From NCBI GenBank assembly GCA_903938205.1, contig CAJACJ010000102.1, positions 1 to 6,252 of the forward strand: a stretch of DNA of 6,252 bases. The letters run 5' to 3'. The notes below the pieces were generated by a model. That model was not told the origin of the DNA. It was given only the letters and a program-made list of their open reading frames with translations, and did not search any database. Shown piece after piece: positions 1 through 5,165 of this stretch (within the stretch, counting starts at the first letter, position 1; every line of letters begins with the position of its first letter). The position numbers and the translations under genes were made by a program. The DNA comes from an uncultured bacterium (GTDB lineage Bacteria; Planctomycetota; Phycisphaerae; Phycisphaerales; SM1A02).

Positions 1-422
1 CCCGTGAAGTTGTAGTAGTCGTATTCATAGGCAACACCTACGGAAAGCGTGACGGTTTCAGTAAGCGTGTAGCGACTTGAAATTCCAAAGTACGCGCGGT
101 CGGCGGTATAGGAGCCACTGCCTTCAATGGAGGTACTGAATTGATGGCTGTAGCCACCCGATATTTTTAAATTGATGTCGGGCTTTTGTTCTGGTGGCGC
201 CGGCGGCGTAGTGGAAGTATTTGATGTTGTGGCTGGCGTTGTCGCCGTCTCCGCATTTGCAGCGGCAGGCGTTGTGGAAGTGGCGGGTGGTTGCGTTGTT
301 GTGGTCACTGGCGCGACTTTGGCCGGCGTTTTTGGCGCGGGCTTGTTGTCGCCGCCAATATTTTGCGCGAGGGCGGAGCCAGTCAACAAAGTCAAGGTTG
401 TGAGGTAAATATAAGTGCGCAT
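1..422 (-). CDS. Secreted Thr/Pro-rich protein with probable outer-membrane beta-barrel (N-terminal part; runs off left edge)
   Basis: This reading is the reverse strand from ATG at 422; it stays open for 140 codons to the window edge, so the C-terminus is missing. Residues 1-19 form a signal peptide: a short Met-Arg start, a hydrophobic stretch, and an A-L-A cleavage site before Gln20. Residues about 25-81 are a low-complexity linker of Thr, Pro and Ala. From about residue 82 the sequence changes to alternating polar and aromatic/hydrophobic residues with Gly, Tyr and Ser (ISGGYSHQ, FGISSRYTL, VGVAYEYDYY), the look of amphipathic strands of an outer-membrane barrel. I infer a porin-like barrel, possibly of the DUF6268 type known in Planctomycetota and Verrucomicrobiota; the family is not certain. 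Its ATG overlaps the moxR TAA by one base (TAATG), with AGGA about 12 bases upstream inside moxR, so translation is probably coupled. It could instead be another surface beta protein. Confidence 0.78.
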   Translation of the reverse strand, partial: MRTYIYLTTLTLLTGSALAQNIGGDNKPAPKTPAKVAPVTTTTQPPATSTTPAAANAETATTPATTSNTSTTPPAPPEQKPDINLKISGGYSHQFSTSIEGSGSYTADRAYFGISSRYTLTETVTLSVGVAYEYDYYNFT

Positions 423-1450
423 TATTTTTTGTTTCCTACGGTTTGCGTTTCAGCACGAATGTCGGCGGGAGTGGTCTCAAGAAGATTTTCTAAAATACCA
501 TCGGCGGTTCGGCCCTCGGCCTCTGCCTCAAAGTTCAGCAACATGCGATGACGCATCGCGGGCAACAGCGCGGGGCGCACATCTTCAAAGGCGACATGAT
601 TGCGGCCTGCGAGCAACGCATTCACTTTCCCCGCCACAATAAGCGCCTGCGCTGCGCGTGGACTTGCGCCAAAGCGCACGAATTGATTGACCATGGGCGT
701 TGCAAACTCACTCTTTGGATGCGTGGCCAATGTCAGGCGCACCGCGTAATCCTGCACGGCCGCATCCACCCGCACTTTGCGCACCAACTTTTGATACGCG
801 ATAATTTGTTCCGCGCCAAGCACTGCTTCAACTTTGGCTTCAACGCCGCTGGTGGTGCGCTCCAGAATGGTGGTGAGTTCCGCGCGCGTGCTGTAGCCCA
901 CAAGCAACTTGAAAAAGAATCGATCCAGTTGCGCTTCTGGCAATGGATATGTTCCCTCTTGCTCAATTGGATTTTGCGTGGCCATGACCAAGAACGGCGG
1001 CTCAAGAGGGTGCGTCACTCCGCCAACAGTCACGCTGCGTTCCTGCATTGCTTCCAGCAGTGAGCTTTGCGTTTTGGGTGTCGCGCGATTTATTTCGTCG
1101 GCCAAAAGAATTTGCGCGAAGATGGGGCCTTTACGAAATTGAAAGTCGCGGCCATGCTCGCCTTCAACCACAATGGTGGTGCCAGTGACATCGGCGGGCA
1201 TGAGGTCTGGAGTGAATTGGATACGGCCAAATTTCAGTTGAAGCGCTTGGCTGAGCGTGCGAATCAGAAGCGTTTTACCCAGTCCCGGAACGCCTTCAAG
1301 CAGCACATGGCCGCCGGCAAACAAGGCAATGAGCACGCCATCCACCACATTGGTTTGGCCAACAATCACTTTGAGCACTTCGGATTTCACCCGCGCAAAA
1401 TCAGTGCGAAACATTTCGACCGCGCGCTCCGCATCTTTGGTATCGCTCAT
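422..1450 (-). CDS. MoxR-family AAA+ ATPase
   Basis: This is a 342-residue ATPase, a normal length for MoxR proteins, which act as chaperone-like motors that help assemble or activate partner complexes, often von Willebrand A-domain proteins. Visible motifs are Walker A GVPGLGKT at 53-60, Walker B ILLADE at 114-119 followed by the typical INRA, sensor 1 MATQNP with Asn160, the EGTYPLPEAQLDRF block at 165-178 with the likely arginine finger Arg177, and sensor 2 GASPR with Arg265. The C-terminal lid extends to the end. I chose ATG at 1450 because the 37 residues upstream in the open frame look non-coding and would overlap the divergent PAP2 gene. No Shine-Dalgarno is visible; TATGAT lies 6 bases upstream. 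In many genomes moxR is followed by a DUF58 gene and VWA genes. Here it is followed by a secreted beta-barrel protein, so its client is not given by the visible context. Confidence 0.94.
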   Translation of the reverse strand: MSDTKDAERAVEMFRTDFARVKSEVLKVIVGQTNVVDGVLIALFAGGHVLLEGVPGLGKTLLIRTLSQALQLKFGRIQFTPDLMPADVTGTTIVVEGEHGRDFQFRKGPIFAQILLADEINRATPKTQSSLLEAMQERSVTVGGVTHPLEPPFLVMATQNPIEQEGTYPLPEAQLDRFFFKLLVGYSTRAELTTILERTTSGVEAKVEAVLGAEQIIAYQKLVRKVRVDAAVQDYAVRLTLATHPKSEFATPMVNQFVRFGASPRAAQALIVAGKVNALLAGRNHVAFEDVRPALLPAMRHRMLLNFEAEAEGRTADGILENLLETTPADIRAETQTVGNKK

Positions 1451-1456
1451 GGGCGC

Positions 1457-1500
1457 ATCATAGGGGAGAATAATTGTAAATTTTGTATGATCACTTGCAA
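1457..1500 (-). promoter_or_regulatory. Candidate promoter region of moxR
   Basis: On the reverse strand, TTGCAA (1495-1500) is followed after 16 bases by TACAAT (1473-1478), a fair -35/-10 pair that would give a leader of about 15 bases. A second -10-like hexamer, TATGAT (1457-1462), sits 6 bases before the ATG and would give a leaderless transcript; no good -35 is seen for it. The hexamers are seen; promoter activity is inferred. Confidence 0.4.
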
Positions 1501-1509
1501 GCCCAAGCG

Positions 1510-1532
1510 TTGACTTGACTTGACTTGGCTTG
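1510..1532 (+). repeat. TTGAC pentanucleotide tandem repeat in the moxR/PAP2 divergent gap
   Basis: Three exact TTGAC units and a fourth variant TTGGC, ending in TTG, run head to tail just upstream of the PAP2 gene. The array offers several overlapping -35-like hexamers (TTGACT) on the plus strand, but no convincing -10 hexamer follows at normal spacing. It may be a slippage-prone short repeat or a promoter element; the function is unknown. Confidence 0.6.
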
Positions 1533-1550
1533 CGCCACGCCCTCACAACC

Positions 1551-2231
1551 ATGTCTTCCATAGAAACATATGTACGAAATGAATCACGACCAGAGTTTGC
1601 TGGTCAGTCATTGTGTTTGAAACCGCTGCTTGCAAAGCCATGGGGCAGGGCGCTCATTTCGGGAATTTTTGTGGGCATGATTCCGTTGGTGACCGTGACC
1701 TGGTTTTTTTTCGACAAGCAATTCATCAATCAATTCAGTAAGGAGGAGTTGGAGCAGTGGGTTTTCCTGCGCTCGCTTGGTCTTTTGGGCGATGCGCTGC
1801 CATGGATTTGTCTGGCGGCGGCGATTTTGTTGATTGGAATTTTTGGCAAGCGCCGGGACATTGCCACATGGGCTGTGTTTCTTTGTATTTCGATTGCGGC
1901 CAGCGGCGCGGTGGTGAATATTGTGAAATTTATTTTCATGCGCGCCCGACCAAATTGGCAAGGTGTGATTCCAGAGGGAGCTAGTTTTTCATTTCCATCA
2001 GGGCATGCCGCCACCATTGGCGCGGTTGCCATTGTGTGCGTGTTGCGCTGGCCGAAATTGCTGCCGGTGGCTTTGGCGGGTGTTGTGCTTGTCGGACTCA
2101 ATCGCATCATGTCACAGAATCACCACATCACTGACGTGATTGTTGGTGTTGCTTTGGGAATGACCAGCGCGCTTGTGGTGCAGTGGTGCTGGTGGAAATA
2201 TCAGCCAAGCACATTCGCGGACATGAGATAA
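1551..2231 (+). CDS. PAP2-family membrane phosphatase (phosphatidic acid phosphatase type 2 / undecaprenyl-PP phosphatase-like)
   Basis: This is a 226-residue integral membrane phosphatase. The three PAP2 signature motifs are present: K-x6-RP at Lys126 to Arg133-Pro134, PSGH at 149-152, and R-x5-H-x3-D at Arg185, His191 and Asp195. The usual Ser before the motif-3 Arg is Asn184 here. His191 and His152 are expected to be the nucleophile and general acid of this family. About six hydrophobic spans are visible (roughly 35-54, 76-98, 104-130, 153-165, 171-184, 193-212), placing it in the inner membrane. Family members remove phosphate from phosphatidate, phosphatidylglycerophosphate or undecaprenyl pyrophosphate; the substrate cannot be told from sequence. 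ATG 1551 is preferred; an in-frame TTG at 1530 would add seven residues that look like read-through of the upstream repeat region. No Shine-Dalgarno is visible. It diverges from moxR and converges with clpP copy 1. Confidence 0.93.
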   Translation: MSSIETYVRNESRPEFAGQSLCLKPLLAKPWGRALISGIFVGMIPLVTVTWFFFDKQFINQFSKEELEQWVFLRSLGLLGDALPWICLAAAILLIGIFGKRRDIATWAVFLCISIAASGAVVNIVKFIFMRARPNWQGVIPEGASFSFPSGHAATIGAVAIVCVLRWPKLLPVALAGVVLVGLNRIMSQNHHITDVIVGVALGMTSALVVQWCWWKYQPSTFADMR

Positions 2232-2253
2232 CTCTTCGTCGTCAAGGCGAATG

Positions 2254-2273
2254 GATTCATATGTCAATGAATC
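2254..2273. terminator. Weak inverted repeat between convergent PAP2 and clpP genes
   Basis: GATTCAT and ATGAATC form a perfect 7-bp stem around a 6-base loop, midway between two convergent stop codons. It is AT-rich and has no T-run on either strand, so it is at best a poor intrinsic terminator. The position fits a bidirectional end of transcription; this is inference. Confidence 0.25.
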
Positions 2274-2286
2274 AGATCAATCGCAA

Positions 2287-2895
2287 TTAGGCCGCGGGTG
2301 GGCGAATTTGCAATTTATCCAGCACGCTATCAATCAAGCCGTACTTCAACATTTCTGGTGAAGTGAGCCAATTGTTTCGCTCACAATCCTCAGCGATTTG
2401 TGCCTCGCTGCGACCTGTGGCCTTGGAATAAATTGCGTACAGCTGACTGCGCATGCGAAGAATGTGGCGTGCCTCAATCTCAAGATCGGTGGCTTGACCT
2501 TCAAGCACGCCCGCAATGAGCGGCTGATGCATTAAATTTTCAGCGTTCGGCAGCGCGAAACGCTTGCCCTTTGTTCCACTGCACGCAATGACCGAGCCCA
2601 TGCTGGCGGCTTGACCAATGATGTAGGTGCAAATGTTGCACGGAATAAAATTCATGGTGTCCACAATGCCCAAGCCCGCGGTGACGCTGCCGCCTGGACT
2701 GTTGACATACAAGTGAATGTCGGACTTCTGATCCTCGTTGGCCAGGAAAAGCAATTGCGCCACGACCAAGTTGGCCATCATGTCGCTGACTTGTCCGCCC
2801 ACGAAAATAATTCGGTCGTTGAGCAGTCGGCTGTAAATGTCATACGCGCGTTCGCCGCGTCCGGTTTTTTCAATCACGATTGGAACAAGTGTCAT
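2287..2895 (-). CDS. clpP: ATP-dependent Clp protease proteolytic subunit, copy 1 (catalytic Asp replaced by Asn)
   Basis: A 202-residue ClpP, the barrel-forming serine peptidase that degrades proteins fed by Clp ATPases in the cytosol. Its N-terminus (TLVPIVIEKTGRGERAYDIY) matches the mature end of E. coli ClpP almost directly after Met, so there is no propeptide and ATG 2895 is secure. Ser98 in GQAASMG and His123 in MHQP match the catalytic pair. By alignment with the E. coli sequence recalled from memory, the catalytic Asp (in ERDRF there) falls on Asn174 in CERNNW; the codon is AAC. There are two extra residues in the loop after HQPL, at about 127-132. Four cysteines stand out, including a C-x-x-C at 86-89 just before the active-site strand. 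It lies 78 bases downstream of clpP copy 2, so co-transcription and mixed heptamers or tetradecamers are likely. Peptidase activity of this subunit may be reduced or conditional. Confidence 0.96.
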   Translation of the reverse strand: MTLVPIVIEKTGRGERAYDIYSRLLNDRIIFVGGQVSDMMANLVVAQLLFLANEDQKSDIHLYVNSPGGSVTAGLGIVDTMNFIPCNICTYIIGQAASMGSVIACSGTKGKRFALPNAENLMHQPLIAGVLEGQATDLEIEARHILRMRSQLYAIYSKATGRSEAQIAEDCERNNWLTSPEMLKYGLIDSVLDKLQIRPPAA

Positions 2896-2929
2896 GGTCG
2901 GTTGATCTCGTTGTTTGTTTGAGTTTTGG

Positions 2930-2977
2930 AAATTAAATCAGTTTGGAAATCACGTCTGCAATCACGCCTTCAATCAC
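2930..2977 (-). repeat. Four 12-base periodic units between the clpP genes
   Basis: Read on the reverse strand from the last base of the clpP copy 2 Lys codon, the units are GTGATTGAAGGC, GTGATTGCAGAC, GTGATTTCCAAA and CTGATTTAATTT. Each begins with S-TGATT and the period is exactly 12. The stop codon TGA of clpP copy 2 lies in the first unit and the same TGA recurs in frame in each unit. In the -1 frame the units encode VIEGVIADVISKLI before TAA (2933-2935). The periodicity is plain in the sequence; its meaning is open. Confidence 0.7.
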
Positions 2978-3612
2978 TTTTTCGATTTGTCAGGGAACGC
3001 CGCGATCTCGTCCACAAGACCGTACGCCAAAGCTTCCGTGGCCGTGAAGAACTTATCGCGCTCACCATCTTTGGCGATTCGTTCAACAGGGTTGCCGGTG
3101 TGGCGCGCCAAAATTTCATTCAGCGCGCGCTTGTCCTTGATGATTTGCTCCGCTTGAATTTGAATGTCAGAAGTTTGACCACCAACTCCGCCTGAAGGTT
3201 GATGGATCATGACCTTGGCGTTGGGCAAAATGTGTCGCTTCTTGGCTTGGCCAGCGGCCAGCAACAACGCGCCGCCTGAGTACGCGCGTCCAATGCAGTA
3301 GGTGGAAACTTCGCTGGAGATAAATTGCATGGTGTCGTAAATGGCAAGCGTCTCATCCACATCACCGCCTGGAGTGTTGATGTAGAAGTTGATGTCTTGA
3401 CCGCGCTTTTGGCTGTCGAGATACAACATTTGCATCATGACGCGCGCGGCGCTTGATGGACCAATCTCGCCAATCAAGAAGACAACGCGATTTTCGAGCA
3501 GCAGCTCGTCAATGGTCATCTCGCGAGTTCGTTGGTAACTCGTGGAATTGGTGTTGGAACGAATGATCGAAGATAGAACTTCGTGCGGTAATTGAATCGA
3601 TTGCGTCGACAT
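2974..3612 (-). CDS. clpP: ATP-dependent Clp protease proteolytic subunit, copy 2 (complete triad)
   Basis: A 212-residue ClpP with an intact triad by alignment: Ser112 in GRAYSGG, His137 in MIHQP and Asp186 in ERDKF. The active-site Ser is flanked by Tyr111 and Gly113 where E. coli ClpP has Ala and Met (AASMG becomes AYSGG). This should alter the pocket around the nucleophile. Residues 1-27 form an N-terminal extension compared with the mature E. coli protein, and may be a propeptide or part of the axial loops; RTREMTIDELLLENR at 28-42 lines up with the conserved start of the fold. The C-terminus ends in KSKK, short of the tails of some ClpPs. ATG 3612 is preceded by TCCACCTCC, the opposite of a Shine-Dalgarno, with TATGAT 9 bases upstream. 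It is the first gene of a probable two-gene clpP unit and lies 66 bases downstream of astB on the same strand. Confidence 0.97.
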   Translation of the reverse strand: MSTQSIQLPHEVLSSIIRSNTNSTSYQRTREMTIDELLLENRVVFLIGEIGPSSAARVMMQMLYLDSQKRGQDINFYINTPGGDVDETLAIYDTMQFISSEVSTYCIGRAYSGGALLLAAGQAKKRHILPNAKVMIHQPSGGVGGQTSDIQIQAEQIIKDKRALNEILARHTGNPVERIAKDGERDKFFTATEALAYGLVDEIAAFPDKSKK

Positions 3613-3621
3613 GGAGGTGGA

Positions 3622-3649
3622 ATCATAGCGACGACACGGATCTTGTGAC
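3622..3649 (-). promoter_or_regulatory. Candidate promoter of the clpP pair
   Basis: On the reverse strand, GTCACA (3644-3649), a 4-of-6 match to the -35 consensus, is followed after 16 bases by TATGAT (3622-3627), a 5-of-6 match to the -10 consensus. Only 9 bases separate TATGAT from the clpP ATG, so transcription would begin at or within a few bases of the start codon. This would let the clpP pair be expressed apart from astB. I see no heat-shock (sigma-32 or CtsR) element. The role is inferred. Confidence 0.45.
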
Positions 3650-3678
3650 GCGGTGTTGAAGAACTTTTTATTTTGCGA

Positions 3679-5094
3679 TTACAAGGGCGAAACGCCTTGA
3701 AACGGATAGATGGCCGAAAGACCAAGTTGTTGCGTGAGCGCGTCAAGCGCGTCGCGGTTGCGGATAAGAAGTTGTGGATCGGCAAGATCTTCGGGCGTGA
3801 GTTGGTCGGGATACCAACGCTCAATCCAGGCGCGCAGTTGCTCCGCGCGAGGCGTGTTGAATACACAGCCCGCATGAATTCCCGCCAAAAGATTCGCGCC
3901 CGAAGTTTGGTTTGAAGTTTGACTTGAAGTTGGCGCAAGCGGCACGCGCAAGCGCAAGCACGCGGGACCGCCGCCGTTGCGCATGCTTTCGCGCACATCC
4001 ATATAAAGGATGCGCGAAATTGAATTGCGCGGATCTTGTTGAATGCGCCGCGCTACGGCGCTGGCACGCGCATGGTGTTCGACTTCGCTAGGGCACACCA
4101 GCGTCATGGAGCCGTCTGGTGTCGTGACCAATTGCGAGTTGAACAAATAAGTTGTGACCGCCTCCGCAATGGTGAGTTCATCTCGACTGACAATAATTGG
4201 ACAAAATGAATTTCCCACGCGCTGGGCAAGCGAATCCATGAGGCGATCGTGATCAAGCCAGGCATCTTGGTGATAGAGCAGTGTGGAAGCGTTTCCAACA
4301 GCCACAACATCGTTGTGAAAAACGCCCTGATCAATGGCGTCTGGATTTTGTTGCGCGAACACGCAATGCGCGGGGTTGAGTTGCAATACTTCGGCCACAC
4401 GTTGGCTGGCTTGCAGTGTTTGGCGCGCCGGATGAATCTTTGGTTGAAGCCGCGGATTGAGCGCGTCCATTCCGTACACAAAAAAATGCGTGGCGGGTTG
4501 GTTGGTGTTGGCCGCGTCAAACAGGCGCGTGTGATTGGCAGCACCTTCATCGCCCATGTTGGCGTTGGCCGCAAGTGCGGGGTGAATTTCAAATTGCGAG
4601 TGGTCGGTGAACACGGCGTTGAGCATCGCGCGCGTGCATGGCGGCTCAATGGCACGGTGCGTCATGGATTTTAAATTAGCCACCACCACATGTGTTCGGT
4701 GATCGCGCGTGTCTTGCGCTGGCGCAACGGTTGCCGCGTTTGCGCTCCACATAAAACTGGAACTACAACACTGCGCCAGAAGATGTGGCTTGTTGGCGTG
4801 CGCTTGCGCAAGCACGCTTTCGTCGGAGCCCGTGAAGCCATGCGCGCGCAATGCCCACAGTGCGGGACGTTCTTGCGGCGGGAAAAAACATTGCGTCACT
4901 CCAAGCGCGGCAACTGCCTGCATTTTTGCAACGCCTTGCAACGCCGCCGCCTTTGGTTTTGAAACGCGACCCGCGTTGTTCTGGCTGGCCATATTTCCCG
5001 CGGCAAGTCCCGCGTAATTGTGCGTCATGCCAACCAAGCCATCAAAGTTGGCTTCCGTGGCGAAGTTGAAAGATTCAGTGGCGGAAATATTCAC
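3679..5094 (-). CDS. astB: N-succinylarginine dihydrolase
   Basis: AstB hydrolyses N2-succinylarginine to N2-succinylornithine, two ammonia and CO2, the second step of the arginine succinyltransferase pathway; it is cytosolic. The match to E. coli AstB, recalled from memory, is strong along the whole length: NFDGLVGMTHNYAGL near the start, MGDEGAANH, FAQQNPDAIDQGVFHNDV, TYLFNSQL, RESMRNGGGPACLRLRV, and LADPQLL near the end. With the chosen start the catalytic residues are Glu183, His260 and Cys379. The length of 471 compares with 447 in E. coli. GTG 5094 was chosen because homology begins about 16 codons later; a TTG at 5166 would add 24 residues with no likeness to the family and would overlap the holA ATG by one base. 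A 12-base repeat encodes T-S-x-x units after the catalytic Cys. No other ast gene is visible, so the pathway may be encoded elsewhere. Confidence 0.95.
   Translation of the reverse strand: MNISATESFNFATEANFDGLVGMTHNYAGLAAGNMASQNNAGRVSKPKAAALQGVAKMQAVAALGVTQCFFPPQERPALWALRAHGFTGSDESVLAQAHANKPHLLAQCCSSSFMWSANAATVAPAQDTRDHRTHVVVANLKSMTHRAIEPPCTRAMLNAVFTDHSQFEIHPALAANANMGDEGAANHTRLFDAANTNQPATHFFVYGMDALNPRLQPKIHPARQTLQASQRVAEVLQLNPAHCVFAQQNPDAIDQGVFHNDVVAVGNASTLLYHQDAWLDHDRLMDSLAQRVGNSFCPIIVSRDELTIAEAVTTYLFNSQLVTTPDGSMTLVCPSEVEHHARASAVARRIQQDPRNSISRILYMDVRESMRNGGGPACLRLRVPLAPTSSQTSNQTSGANLLAGIHAGCVFNTPRAEQLRAWIERWYPDQLTPEDLADPQLLIRNRDALDALTQQLGLSAIYPFQGVSPL
3902..3937 (-). repeat. 12-base tandem repeat inside astB
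   Basis: On the plus strand GAAGTTTGGTTT (3902-3913) and GAAGTTTGACTT (3914-3925) are followed by the partial copy GAAGTTGGCGCA (3926-3937). In the astB frame this gives TSSQTSNQTSG with its flanks, about ten residues after catalytic Cys379. The period keeps the frame. It falls where E. coli AstB has an unrelated charged loop of similar length, so it is probably a tolerated surface loop. Confidence 0.7.
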
Positions 5095-5100
5095 AAGTAG

Positions 5101-5106
5101 AAGGTA
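5101..5106 (-). promoter_or_regulatory. Candidate -10 element of astB
   Basis: TACCTT on the reverse strand ends 6 bases before the GTG start. It fits TANNNT, but no -35 hexamer is evident at normal spacing. It is listed mainly because the same spacing recurs at moxR and holA. Confidence 0.25.
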
Positions 5107-5128
5107 AGCGATGGCGCGTTGATTTTTC

Positions 5129-5159
5129 TTGCCGCGCGTGGCGGGCTCAAAGATACTCT
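5129..5159 (+). promoter_or_regulatory. Candidate promoter of holA
   Basis: TTGCCG (5129-5134) is followed after 17 bases by GATACT (5152-5157); an overlapping TANNNT form is TACTCT (5154-5159), 6 bases before the ATG. Either -10 would start transcription at about the start codon. No Shine-Dalgarno lies between. Activity is inferred. Confidence 0.3.
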
Positions 5160-5165
5160 TACACA

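Noticed and set aside
172..408. Plus-strand Val/Ala/Gly-rich frame
   Set aside because: It is the complement of the Thr/Pro-rich linker of the secreted protein; low-complexity coding DNA often leaves the opposite strand open.
548..1063. 171-residue plus-strand frame
   Set aside because: It lies antisense inside moxR, whose motifs are unambiguous; its His/Arg/Cys-rich translation is a shadow.
1451..1561. N-terminal extension of the MoxR frame by 37 residues
   Set aside because: It has no family likeness, crosses the promoter-like hexamers and the TTGAC repeat, and would overlap the divergent PAP2 coding start.
3613..3621. GGAGGTGG near the clpP copy 2 start, resembling a Shine-Dalgarno
   Set aside because: It is on the plus strand, opposite to clpP. 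On the coding strand it reads CCACCTCC, and no plus-strand gene starts there.
4249..4674. 141-residue plus-strand frame and other long frames opposite astB
   Set aside because: astB is firmly supported by homology and catalytic residues over this whole stretch; these frames are reverse-strand shadows.
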